A stretch of 22,057 nucleotides of DNA from an uncultured Phenylobacterium sp. GTDB taxonomy: Bacteria > Pseudomonadota > Alphaproteobacteria > Caulobacterales > Caulobacteraceae. Positions 14,881-21,948 of this stretch are shown here, piece after piece. The notes under the pieces were generated by a model. The model was not told the DNA's origin. It made no database searches and worked only from the letters and a program-made list of their open reading frames with translations. Within the stretch, counting starts at the first letter, position 1; each line of letters opens with the position of its first letter. The DNA is taken from assembly GCA_945952355.1 (NCBI GenBank), contig CAMFIW010000004.1, positions 1 through 22,057 of the forward strand. The letters are read 5' to 3'. Position numbers and translations under genes: made by a program.

Positions 14881-15452
14881 TTGGCCCCCTGAGGCGTCTG
14901 GCTCGACCAGGGTTCGTTACGGAAGCTGGTCGTGGCGTTGATCAGGCGCTTGCCGGAGCCGGAACCCATATTGACCAGGGCGGCGTTCAGCAGCGGCGTG
15001 AAGATGGTCCAGGCGTAATAGGTGCGCACCAGCACGATGTCGCCCGGATTGCCCGTGGTGAAGCAGGTGGTGGCGCCGTTGAACGTTGTGGCGTTGGTCG
15101 GGCCGGTCGCACTCAGGGTGTTGAAGTCGTTGAACGTCTGAACGTCGACCGAGAGGTTGGCGCCGCAGGCCGACGACAGCCAGCTCATCTTCGCGCAGAC
15201 TAGGTTCTTGAAGTCGGTCTTGGAACTGGCGCCGCTGGTCTGGAATTCGCCCGTGCGGATCTGGCGGGCCGCGGCGTCCGTGGCGTTCGACAAGGTGGTC
15301 GACACCAGGAAGACCATGCCGAGTTCGATGATCCCGAACAGCAGCACCAGGAACGGCAGGGCGATGATCGCGAACTCGACCGCCGTCGCGCCGCGCTGGG
15401 CGCGGACGAACCGCCGCAAGGCGGCGATCGGGTGGAGGCGGGTGCGCGTCAT
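14871..15452 (-). CDS. TadE-family pilus assembly protein
   Basis: The 193-residue protein begins with a basic leader and RAQRGATAVEFAIIALPFLV (residues 18-37). Cleavage after G21 would leave A-T-A-V-E, with Glu at +5 and Phe at +6, matching PilA and the downstream TadG-like protein. One membrane helix precedes a region with several Cys (LVCAKM, SACGAN, TTCFTT and the final AKCS), which could form disulfides in the periplasm. The ATG at 15452 follows GAGGAC; an upstream in-frame ATG at 15506 has no ribosome site and runs into the end of the preceding gene. It is second in a leftward trio and overlaps the next gene by 10 nt. It is a minor pseudopilin or assembly factor by family. Confidence 0.88.
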   Translation of the reverse strand: MTRTRLHPIAALRRFVRAQRGATAVEFAIIALPFLVLLFGIIELGMVFLVSTTLSNATDAAARQIRTGEFQTSGASSKTDFKNLVCAKMSWLSSACGANLSVDVQTFNDFNTLSATGPTNATTFNGATTCFTTGNPGDIVLVRTYYAWTIFTPLLNAALVNMGSGSGKRLINATTSFRNEPWSSQTPQGAKCS

Positions 15453-15509
15453 GACGTCCTCAGGACCGGAAGGTCCCGACAGGATAGCCGGCCGTGCTGA
15501 ATCCAAGGT

Positions 15510-15947
15510 TTAAGGATTGGACTTCGGCGCCTCGGCCGTCACGGCCGAGGGGGAGGCCGTCGAGGCCACCGTCACCGCCCGTTCGCAGCGGGAGGCGCAG
15601 GCGTAGGAATCGACGTGCGGGCCGGTAGGACCGCCGCGGATGGCCGTGATGTGGCCGACATCCCCGCCGGAGACCACGACCTGGCGGTCCATGAGCACGT
15701 GGCCGCCACCGTCCATGATCAGAAGGTTGGTGACGCCGAAGGCTTTGCCGAGCACCACGGCGTTGCGCGGGTCGAGCACATTGATGTCTGCGATGGCCGG
15801 ATTGCCGATCATCACGTTCATGGCGCCGGGCGGCAGGGCGACCGCGACGCTCTGGTCGACGGGCACGGTGAGGCCCTGGGCGAGGCTCGATGTGGCCGCG
15901 GCGGTCACGAAAGCGAGGGCGGCGAGGCCCGAAAACAGTCGGCGCAT
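15510..15947 (-). CDS. Secreted protein with isolated CpaC-type N-terminal (pilus secretin N) domain
   Basis: The 145-residue protein has a signal peptide (MRRLFSGLAALAFVTAAATSSLAQ) and one domain at about residues 26-95: VPVDQSVAVALPPGAMNVMI, then NPAIADINVLDPRNAVVLGK. This aligns by eye with the start of CpaC encoded at 18075 (SLSLPAGKSAIVDLPIDVRD and following), so it is the pilus-assembly N-terminal domain found in RcpA/CpaC secretins, here without the secretin barrel. The tail carries Cys117 and Cys121 (YACASRCE) and ends in a low-complexity Ala/Ser/Pro stretch. It is first of the leftward trio, 57 nt before the TadE gene. It may assist or modulate secretin assembly in the periplasm, but this is inference. 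Confidence 0.85.
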   Translation of the reverse strand: MRRLFSGLAALAFVTAAATSSLAQGLTVPVDQSVAVALPPGAMNVMIGNPAIADINVLDPRNAVVLGKAFGVTNLLIMDGGGHVLMDRQVVVSGGDVGHITAIRGGPTGPHVDSYACASRCERAVTVASTASPSAVTAEAPKSNP

Positions 15948-15965
15948 GGCTGGGTCCGAAAAAAA

Positions 15966-15997
15966 GTTTCAAGCCGAGGGTCGCGGCGAATGGTCAA
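15966..15997 (-). promoter_or_regulatory. Possible promoter of the leftward pilus-accessory trio
   Basis: Reading leftward, TTGACC is followed 17 nt later by GCTTGA inside GCTTGAAAC, a loose match to the Caulobacter housekeeping -10 (GCTAnAwC). It lies 19-50 nt upstream of the start at 15947. The -35 is good and the -10 is weak. Confidence 0.35.
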
Positions 15998-16016
15998 GAA
16001 ACACTGAATTTTAGGC

Positions 16017-16060
16017 GACTCACGCGCGCGCGAGAGTCATTATGCAAAATCGCTGGAATC
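16017..16060. promoter_or_regulatory. Cluster of three GANTC sites
   Basis: GACTC at 16017, GAGTC at 16034 and GAATC at 16056 fall within 44 bp. GANTC is the CcrM methylation site, whose state guides GcrA in Caulobacterales. The cluster lies upstream of the leftward trio and about 190-235 nt from the pilA start. The sites are seen directly; a regulatory role is inferred. Confidence 0.45.
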
Positions 16061-16075
16061 GGGCCCATTCAGCCC

Positions 16076-16113
16076 TCTTGGTTAACAAGAGATAATAGTA
16101 AACTCAAGTAAAC
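16076..16113. repeat. Inverted repeat and tandem AGTAAAC motifs in the pilA upstream region
   Basis: TCTTGGTTAACAAGA (16076-16090) is an inverted repeat with 5-nt arms around GTTAA. AGTAAAC occurs at 16097-16103 and 16107-16113, exactly one helical turn (10 bp) apart. The region is much richer in A/T than the rest of the window, fitting a protein-bound control region for pilA. Confidence 0.5.
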
Positions 16114-16143
16114 CATAGATAAAATTCCTCGAATACTTCGATG

Positions 16144-16158
16144 TTTACTCGACATTAA
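16144..16158 (+). promoter_or_regulatory. CtrA-like box of the pilA promoter
   Basis: TTTA-CTCGACA-TTAA matches the CtrA consensus TTAA-N7-TTAA at seven of eight positions. It lies 94 nt upstream of the pilA ATG, where it could overlap a -35 region and give a leader of roughly 60 nt. CtrA activation of pilA is established in Caulobacter crescentus, and this site fits that. Confidence 0.65.
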
Positions 16159-16251
16159 ACGAGATGGGCGAAAACCATCCTGCGAATTCGAGGTGAGCAG
16201 GCCGCTGGCTTGAAGCCTCAAGCGACTGCTCGCAACACAGGAGAACGACCC

Positions 16252-16416
16252 ATGTCTAAGTTTGTCACCCGCTTCGTGAAGGACGAATCCGGCGCCACGG
16301 CTATCGAGTATGGCCTGATCGCCGCCCTGATCGCCGTCGTGCTCATCACCGCGATGAACACCCTGCAAGGCAAGATCACCGGCACCTTCTCGAAGATCTC
16401 GGCGGCGATGCCGTAA
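16252..16416 (+). CDS. pilA: Flp/type IVb major pilin
   Basis: The 54-residue prepilin begins MSKFVTRFVKDESGATAIEY and continues GLIAALIAVVLITAMN. The expected prepilin-peptidase cut is after Gly14, leaving ATAIEY with Glu at +5 and Tyr at +6 and a mature pilin of about 40 residues. It is nearly the same as the Caulobacter crescentus PilA N-terminus from memory. It polymerises into the retractile polar Flp pilus used for surface sensing and phage adsorption. AGGAG lies about 8 nt before the ATG at 16252; an in-frame ATG at 16210 is rejected because it adds 14 residues not seen in pilins. A CtrA-like box lies upstream, and two hairpins follow the stop, which should set pilA apart as an abundant short transcript. 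Confidence 0.97.
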   Translation: MSKFVTRFVKDESGATAIEYGLIAALIAVVLITAMNTLQGKITGTFSKISAAMP

Positions 16417-16419
16417 GCA

Positions 16420-16442
16420 ATTTCGACGTACCGCGTCGAAAT
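16420..16442 (+). repeat. First 3' hairpin after pilA
   Basis: ATTTCGACG-TACCG-CGTCGAAAT forms a perfect 9-bp stem with a 5-nt loop, starting 3 nt after the pilA stop codon. It has no U-tract, so it is more likely an mRNA-stabilising or processing element than a terminator. Confidence 0.6.
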
Positions 16443-16447
16443 CGCAG

Positions 16448-16485
16448 GGGCCGCGATGCGAAAGCGTCGCGGCCCTTTCGCTTTT
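16448..16485 (+). terminator. Rho-independent terminator after pilA
   Basis: GGGCCGCGATGC (16448-16459) pairs with GCGTCGCGGCCC (16464-16475) across a GAAA tetraloop. This gives a 12-bp stem with one T-G wobble, followed by TTTCGCTTTT. It should end most pilA transcripts, with read-through or a separate promoter supplying cpaA. Confidence 0.88.
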
Positions 16486-16547
16486 CAACCCTCCGTTCAC
16501 CTTGACCACCCATGGTCGGGTCGAACCCGAAGCCGACCGGATCCGAG

Positions 16548-17072
16548 ATGATTCCCCCACTCCTGCAGGCTGCTCTGCTCTCGATCTTTCCGGCCATGGT
16601 GATCGTCGCGGGTCTGCGCGACGTGACCAGTTACACGATCCCGAACTGGATCTCGGGCGTGCTCATCCTCGGCTTCTTTCCGGCCGCCTTCGCCCTGGGA
16701 TTGCCCCCAAGCGCGATCCTTCTCCACGCCGGCGTCGGGGTCGCGGCCCTGGCGGCGGGCATGGTCATGTTCGCCCTGGGCTGGATCGGCGGTGGCGACG
16801 GCAAGCTCTTCGCCGCGGCGGGGCTCTGGCTCGGCATCCCCGCGGTGTTCACCTATGTGGTGGTCACCGGTGTGGCGGGCGGCGCGCTCGCCGTCCTGCT
16901 GCTCGGCCTGCGCTCCCTTTGGATGCGCCCCTACACCCAGAACGGACCCGCCTGGTTCGGCCGGCTGGCCACTCCGGGGGAGAACGTTCCCTACGGCGTG
17001 GCGATCGCGTTCGGCGCGCTCTTCGCCTTTCCGGCCTCGAACCTCGCCCTGGCCTTTCACGGTCTCGGCTGA
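16548..17072 (+). CDS. cpaA: Prepilin peptidase (TadV/CpaA type)
   Basis: The 174-residue inner-membrane aspartic protease has about six hydrophobic segments. It carries the two catalytic Asp motifs of A24 prepilin peptidases: GLRDVTSYTIPN (Asp25) and GGGDGKLF (GxGD, Asp84). It lacks the N-terminal methylase domain of PilD, as is usual for the CpaA/TadV branch. It should cleave PilA and probably the two TadE-type proteins encoded at 14344-15452. ATG 16548 is preferred because GGA lies 6 nt before it and it directly precedes the first helix; the frame is also open from an ATG at 16512, which lacks a ribosome site. It follows the pilA terminator and precedes cpaB by 142 nt. Confidence 0.93.
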   Translation: MIPPLLQAALLSIFPAMVIVAGLRDVTSYTIPNWISGVLILGFFPAAFALGLPPSAILLHAGVGVAALAAGMVMFALGWIGGGDGKLFAAAGLWLGIPAVFTYVVVTGVAGGALAVLLLGLRSLWMRPYTQNGPAWFGRLATPGENVPYGVAIAFGALFAFPASNLALAFHGLG

Positions 17073-17081
17073 CGGACGCCC

Positions 17082-17097
17082 TTAGCCCTGCGTTAAC
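17082..17097 (+). promoter_or_regulatory. CtrA-like box upstream of cpaB
   Basis: TTAG-CCCTGCG-TTAAC matches the CtrA consensus TTAA-N7-TTAAC with one mismatch. It lies 10 nt after the cpaA stop and 118 nt before the cpaB ATG, so cpaB-F may have their own cell-cycle-controlled promoter. A small hairpin-capable stretch, CCGTTCCGAAGACGG, follows at about 17158. Confidence 0.5.
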
Positions 17098-17214
17098 CAT
17101 GCGCGGGGGAAAAGACTGAAAGCCTCGGCAAAAGGTCGGGGACCGAACCCAGCGCGCCGTTCCGAAGACGGTTCGCCACCTGGCCCGCGGTGCGGGCGCT
17201 TTTGGTCGTCGTAC

Positions 17215-18078
17215 ATGGGCGCAGTCCGCATCGGCATCATCGCATTGGCCGCCCTGGCCGCCATCATGCTGGCCTTCATGGTCCGCGGCATGATCGCGCC
17301 CAAGAAGGCGGAAGTCCCGGTCGCCGCCGCGCCGGCCCCGCCACCCAAGCCCATGGCCCAGGTCCTGGTCGCCAAGCACGACCTGGCGATCGGCGCTCGC
17401 CTGTCCGCGGCCGATCTCGGCTGGCAGCCCTGGCCGGTCGAAGCGCTCAACGCGGCCTTCGTCACCGATGGCGCCGTGCCCGCCCCGCAGCCCCAGGGCG
17501 CCGAGAAAGTCGCAAAGAAGGCCGCCCAGGCGACCCAGGACCTGGTGATCGGCTCCGGCCCGATGCAGGCCTTCGAGGGCGCCATCGTGAAGGACCCCAT
17601 CGCCCAGGGCGAGCCGATAACGGCGCGCAAGGTGCTGCGGGCCGGCGACAGCAACTTCATGGCCGTGGTCCTGAAGCCCGGCATGCGGGCCATGTCGATC
17701 CCGATCAACGCCGAAACCGCCGCCGGCGGCTTCATCCTGCCGGGAGACCGGGTCGACGTGCTGCAAAGCCGGCCTGGCCCGGAAGGCAAGGGCTTCATGA
17801 CCGAGACCCTGATGCGCAACCTGCGGGTCCTGGCCATCGACCAGAAGCCGGAAGCCGCCAAGGACGCCCGCGCGATGGTCGGCGCCGTGGCCGTGCCCGA
17901 AGTGCCCGCGGGCGACACGCCGGTGCTGGCGCGCGGCAAGGCTCAGGGCGAGATGCAACTCGTGCTCCGCTCCTATGCCGATCTCGGCGGCGGCGCCTCG
18001 CGCGGCTCTCCCCAGCGTGGAAACACCGGCATGCGGGTCTATCGCGGCGGCCAGATGATGGAGGTCGGTTCGCGATGA
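17215..18078 (+). CDS. cpaB: Flp pilus assembly protein CpaB
   Basis: The 287-residue protein has an N-terminal membrane anchor (GIIALAALAAIMLAFMVRGM, about 7-26) and a Pro/Ala linker. An SAF-type domain follows from about residue 48 (AQVLVAKHDLAIGARLSAAD), then the conserved RAMSIPINAETAAGGFILPG and GDRVDVL typical of CpaB/RcpC. It is a periplasmic factor of the Tad pilus thought to work with the secretin and bind the cell wall. The ATG at 17215 directly precedes the anchor; the ribosome site is weak. Its TGA overlaps the cpaC ATG (ATGA). It is the first gene of the tightly coupled cpaB-F run, possibly under the CtrA-like box at 17082. Confidence 0.95.
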   Translation: MGAVRIGIIALAALAAIMLAFMVRGMIAPKKAEVPVAAAPAPPPKPMAQVLVAKHDLAIGARLSAADLGWQPWPVEALNAAFVTDGAVPAPQPQGAEKVAKKAAQATQDLVIGSGPMQAFEGAIVKDPIAQGEPITARKVLRAGDSNFMAVVLKPGMRAMSIPINAETAAGGFILPGDRVDVLQSRPGPEGKGFMTETLMRNLRVLAIDQKPEAAKDARAMVGAVAVPEVPAGDTPVLARGKAQGEMQLVLRSYADLGGGASRGSPQRGNTGMRVYRGGQMMEVGSR

Positions 18079-19769
18079 AACCGCGCATTCTGCTCTCGAC
18101 GCTCACCGCCCTCGCCGCCGCGGTCCTGCCGCCGGCGCCGGTGGCGATCGCTCAGACCGAGGCGGCGGCCTATGGTCCCGCCACCGCAGCCAGTTCGACC
18201 ATCCGGGTCGATCTCGCGGCGCCCGGCGGCGCGGCCCAGTCCTTGTCCTTGCCGGCCGGCAAGTCGGCGATCGTCGACCTGCCGATCGACGTTCGCGACG
18301 TCCTGGTCTCCGCGCCCGGCGTGGCCGACACGGTGCTGCGAAGCCCGCGACGCATCTTCATCATGGGCCTCAAGCCCGGCACGACCGACGCGGTCTTCTT
18401 CGATTCCACCGGCCGGCGCGTCCTGTCGCTCAACGTTCGGGTCGACGCCGACGTCGCGGCCATCTCCCAGACCATCAACCGCATCATCCCCAACGCGCAG
18501 GTGAAGGTCGACGCGATCAACGACAACGTCATCCTGTCCGGTCAGGTCGCCAATCTGGGCGACGCCGACAAGGCGCTGCAGATCGCCCGCGCGGCGGTGG
18601 GCGGCGCGGCCAGCGGCGACGGCAGCAAGGTGCTCAACATGTTGAGCATCGCCGGCAAGGACCAGGTGATGCTGAAGGTCCGCGTCGTCGAGATGCAGCG
18701 CAACGTGATCAAGCAACTCGGCGTCTCGACCGACATCCTGGTGAACGACGGGGTGAAGGCGTTCAGCCTCGGCCGGTCGAACACCTTCGGGGTGAACGGC
18801 TCCCTGATCGGCGGCGCCGACGCCTGCTACGGCCGCAACAACGCGCGCACGACGACGGTCTCCAACACGAGCACGACCAATACCGGCACGACGACGTCGA
18901 ACTCGGCGGGGACCAGCACCAGTACGACCCTCACCACCACGGATCCGGTCACCGGCGCGACCACGACCACCACGACCACCAACGACGCGTCCAACGGCGG
19001 GAACAACAGTACGACCAACGTCCTGCAGAACGCGCTGAGCGGCCTGGCCACCACGGCGTTCAAGACCGCCACCGGCAGCAACACCAACGCCTGCCTTCAG
19101 GCCTTCGAGCGGGTCGGCCTAGTCCGCACCCTGGCCGAGCCGAACCTGACCGTGGTGTCCGGCGAGTCAGCCAAGTTCCTGGCCGGCGGCGAGTATCCGA
19201 TCCCGGTCTCACAGGACCAGACCGGCCGCATCACCGTGGACTACAAGCCCTTCGGCGTCGGTCTTGGCTTCACCCCGGTGGTGCTGTCGTCCGGCCTGAT
19301 CGCGCTGAAGATCTCCACGGAGGTGTCCGAGCTCAGCACTGTCGGCGCCTTCACACTGGCCTCCAGCTCCTCCAGCACCAGCCTGACGATCCCCGCCCTG
19401 AACGTGCGGCGGGCCGAGACCAGCGTCGAGCTGCCTTCCGGCGGAGCCCTGATGATCGCGGGCCTGCTGCAGGAAAAGACCAAGCAGAACCTCGACAGCC
19501 TGCCCGGGGTCACCACCCTGCCCGTCCTGGGCAGCCTGTTCCGTTCGCGGGATTACCTCGCCGGCGAGACCGAGCTGGTGATCATCGTCACCCCCTACAT
19601 CGTCCAGCCCACCAGCCCCGACAAGTTGCAGACCCCGGTCGACGGCCTGCGGATCGCCGACGACGCCTCGACCATCCTGCTGGGCGAATTGAACAAGGCC
19701 TACAAGACCAAGCCGCAGCCGGGCCCCGGCCGCGCCTATCAGGGGCCGTACGGCTACGTGATCGAATGA
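18075..19769 (+). CDS. cpaC: Pilus secretin CpaC (RcpA type)
   Basis: The 564-residue outer-membrane secretin is the exit pore of the Flp pilus. A signal peptide ends near residue 27 (VAIAQ). The pilus-assembly N-terminal domain covers about 43-125, a BON-like domain about 125-175 (VDAINDNVILSGQV), and the secretin core runs from about 195 to 512 with RTLAEPNLTVVSGESAKFLA, VELPSGGALMIAGLL and LPGVTTLPVLGSLFRS (476-491). Residues 256-316 form a Thr/Ser/Asn-rich stretch flanked by Cys251 and Cys340, the only Cys in the mature protein, which could be joined by a disulfide. The start overlaps the cpaB stop and the end overlaps cpaD, both by ATGA. Confidence 0.96.
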   Translation: MKPRILLSTLTALAAAVLPPAPVAIAQTEAAAYGPATAASSTIRVDLAAPGGAAQSLSLPAGKSAIVDLPIDVRDVLVSAPGVADTVLRSPRRIFIMGLKPGTTDAVFFDSTGRRVLSLNVRVDADVAAISQTINRIIPNAQVKVDAINDNVILSGQVANLGDADKALQIARAAVGGAASGDGSKVLNMLSIAGKDQVMLKVRVVEMQRNVIKQLGVSTDILVNDGVKAFSLGRSNTFGVNGSLIGGADACYGRNNARTTTVSNTSTTNTGTTTSNSAGTSTSTTLTTTDPVTGATTTTTTTNDASNGGNNSTTNVLQNALSGLATTAFKTATGSNTNACLQAFERVGLVRTLAEPNLTVVSGESAKFLAGGEYPIPVSQDQTGRITVDYKPFGVGLGFTPVVLSSGLIALKISTEVSELSTVGAFTLASSSSSTSLTIPALNVRRAETSVELPSGGALMIAGLLQEKTKQNLDSLPGVTTLPVLGSLFRSRDYLAGETELVIIVTPYIVQPTSPDKLQTPVDGLRIADDASTILLGELNKAYKTKPQPGPGRAYQGPYGYVIE

Positions 19770-20461
19770 CCCAGCCTCCACGCGCCCTGACCGCGCCGCT
19801 CCTCGCGCTCGCCGCCCTGGCCAGCCTTTCGGCCTGCGCCACCAAGGTGCCCGATCGGGTCGGCAAGGAAGCCAAGACTCCGACCGAGCATTTCGCGATG
19901 CGGGCCGAGCCGATGGACACCGAGGTGCGCCTGGCGGTCCATGCCCAGGGGTTGTCGGCCAACCAGGCCGCGGCGCTCGCCCAGTTCGTGAGCGACTGGT
20001 CCGACAGCGGCGGTGGCACCATCACCCTGCGCTCGCCCACCGGCGGCGCCGACGCCGGCGCGGCCGCGCACATCACCGACGGCGCCCGCGCCTTCCTGAT
20101 CGAGCAGGGGGTTCCCGCCGACCATATCCAGGTCGTCAGCTACGACGCCCACGGCGAGCCGGCCCCGATCCTGCGTATCGGCTACTCGGCCTACCGCGCC
20201 ATCGTGCCGTCCTGCGGCAAGACCTGGACCAATATCTCGCATTCGGCGAGCAATGACGTGCAGCCCAACTTCGGCTGTTCGGTCACCGCCAACATGGCCG
20301 CCCAGATCGCCGATCCGGCCGATCTGGCCCATCCCCGCCAGATGACCCCTGGCGACGCGACGCGCCGGGTCAACATGCTGGACAAGTATCGCAAGGGCCA
20401 GGTGACGTCCTCGGAGAAGGACGACCAGGCCAAGGGCGTCGTTTCGGATGCGATCAAGTGA
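19766..20461 (+). CDS. cpaD: Pilus assembly lipoprotein CpaD
   Basis: The 231-residue protein has a lipoprotein signal with lipobox LSAC (Cys24), so it should be acylated and placed in the outer membrane. The body contains RLAVHAQGLSANQAAALAQF and then a conserved region, YSAYRAIVPSCGKTWTNISH, with further Cys in NFGCSVTANMAAQIADPADL. This pattern (CG-W---, then N-GC-----N-A-Q-A-P-DL-P) is the CpaD/TadD-like pilus protein hallmark. It is thought to support the CpaC secretin. Its ATG overlaps the cpaC stop by ATGA and its TGA abuts the cpaE ATG (TGATG). Confidence 0.95.
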   Translation: MTQPPRALTAPLLALAALASLSACATKVPDRVGKEAKTPTEHFAMRAEPMDTEVRLAVHAQGLSANQAAALAQFVSDWSDSGGGTITLRSPTGGADAGAAAHITDGARAFLIEQGVPADHIQVVSYDAHGEPAPILRIGYSAYRAIVPSCGKTWTNISHSASNDVQPNFGCSVTANMAAQIADPADLAHPRQMTPGDATRRVNMLDKYRKGQVTSSEKDDQAKGVVSDAIK

Positions 20462-21948
20462 TGCAGGGCAAGCCGCAATCTGACCCCTTCGACCTGGACT
20501 TCGAGGCCGACGACGAGTTCGACGGCGGCACGGAGTCCGGCTGGCGTAGCGAAGCGCCGGTCTCAGCGGATGACGCGTTCGCCGCGCCCGCGGCCGACTT
20601 CGCGGAGCCACCCGCCGAGGAGGCGGATCCGGCCTTCGGCGAGACGGAGGAGGCTTCGTCGGCCGGCCCGGCCCTTCCCGACGTCGATCTGCTGGCCGCC
20701 ACGCCTCACAGCCCGGTGCACGACCTGATCGCCGGCGCCGAAGCGGCGTTCGGCGAGACGGCCCTGCCGCGTATCACCATCCACATCTTCTGCGACGCCA
20801 GCGAGACCGCGGAGCTCGCCGACAAGGCGGCCGCCGACCGGCGCATGGAACGCGCCACGGTGGTGGTGAAGATGGGCGGCCTGCAGGCGGCCTGCGAGAT
20901 GTACCAGAACCAGCCGACGCCCTCGCTGGTCATGGTCGAAAGCCGGGAGAGCGCCAACCAGCTCCTGGCGCTTCTGGACCAGTTGGCCGAGGTCTGCGAC
21001 CCGGGCACCAAGGTCGTGGTGCTGGGCGCCGCCAACGACATCGCGCTCTATCGCGAGCTGATGCGCCGGGGCGTCTCGGAATACCTGGTGCCGCCACTGA
21101 ACCCGCTGCAGATGGTGCGCGCGGTCACCACGCTCTACGCCGACCCCTCGGCGCCCTTCGTCGGCCGCCAGGTCGCGTTCTGCGGCGCCAAGGGCGGGGT
21201 GGGGGTCTCGACCATCGCCCACAACGTCGCGCACTCGATCACCGAGCGGCTGCAGACCGGCGCGGTCCTGGTCGACCTCGACCTGCCGTTCGGCACCGCC
21301 GGCCTCGACTTCAACCAGGATCCGCTACAGGGGGTCCACGACGCGCTGACCCAGCCGGATCGCCTGGACCCGGTGCTGATGGACCGCATGATGGCCCGCT
21401 GCACCGAGCGGCTGGCCTTGTTCGCGGCCCCGGCCAGCCTCGACGGCGACTACGAGATCGGAGCGGAGGCCTATGAGGAGGTCACTCAGAAGATCCGCTC
21501 GGCGGCGCCCTATGTGGTGCTCGACCTGCCGCACGTCTGGTCGGCCTGGAAGCGCAAGATCCTGCTGTCGTCCGACGATCTGGTGATCGTCGCGACGCCG
21601 GACCTGGCCTCGCTGCGCAACGCCAAGAACATGGTCGACATCGTGCGCCGCGCGCGTCCGAACGACGCCCCGCCGCGCCTGGTGCTGAACCAGGTCGGCG
21701 TGCCCGGGCGGCCGGAGATCCCGCTCAAGGACTTCGGCGACGCCCTGGGCCTGACGCCCTCGCTCAGCCTGCCCTTCGACCCCAAGCTGTTCGGCCAGGC
21801 GGCCAACAACGGCCAGATGCTGTCGGAGGTCGGGCCCAAGGCCCGCGCCACCGAGGGCATCGACCACCTGGCCCAGCAGATCGCGCGGCGCGATCCGCCG
21901 CCGCAGCAGAAGGCTTCGCTCCTCTCCGGCCTGTTCAAGCGCAAGTAG
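20461..21948 (+). CDS. cpaE: Pilus localisation ATPase CpaE (ParA/MinD-like)
   Basis: The 495-residue protein has an acidic, probably disordered N-terminus (1-100), a receiver-like domain (about 104-225: ITIHIFCDASETAELADKA through NPLQMVRAVTTL) and a ParA/MinD-type ATPase domain from about 234. The P-loop reads GAKGGVGVST (242-251). The signature Lys244 is kept, but the Walker A Lys just before Ser/Thr is replaced by Val249. LVDLDLPFGT and VVLDLPHVW are Walker A'- and B-like. CpaE places the Tad pilus machine at the cell pole in Caulobacter and supports secretin localisation. The start is ATG 20461, overlapping the cpaD stop; GTG 20458 is one codon earlier. cpaF follows immediately. Confidence 0.95.
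   Translation: MQGKPQSDPFDLDFEADDEFDGGTESGWRSEAPVSADDAFAAPAADFAEPPAEEADPAFGETEEASSAGPALPDVDLLAATPHSPVHDLIAGAEAAFGETALPRITIHIFCDASETAELADKAAADRRMERATVVVKMGGLQAACEMYQNQPTPSLVMVESRESANQLLALLDQLAEVCDPGTKVVVLGAANDIALYRELMRRGVSEYLVPPLNPLQMVRAVTTLYADPSAPFVGRQVAFCGAKGGVGVSTIAHNVAHSITERLQTGAVLVDLDLPFGTAGLDFNQDPLQGVHDALTQPDRLDPVLMDRMMARCTERLALFAAPASLDGDYEIGAEAYEEVTQKIRSAAPYVVLDLPHVWSAWKRKILLSSDDLVIVATPDLASLRNAKNMVDIVRRARPNDAPPRLVLNQVGVPGRPEIPLKDFGDALGLTPSLSLPFDPKLFGQAANNGQMLSEVGPKARATEGIDHLAQQIARRDPPPQQKASLLSGLFKRK

Noticed and set aside
16024..16032. Alternating GCGCGCGCG run as possible Z-DNA
   Set aside because: It is too short and common in DNA this GC-rich to support a claim.
17190..18074. CpaC frame extended about 295 codons upstream across cpaB
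   Set aside because: The extension is a shifted reading of cpaB. The ATG at 18075 starts a proper signal peptide and overlaps the cpaB stop.
18840..19022. ACG/ACC-rich tract considered as a simple-sequence contingency locus
   Set aside because: The repeats are imperfect and mixed, so slippage causing frameshifts is unlikely; kept only as a protein low-complexity loop.
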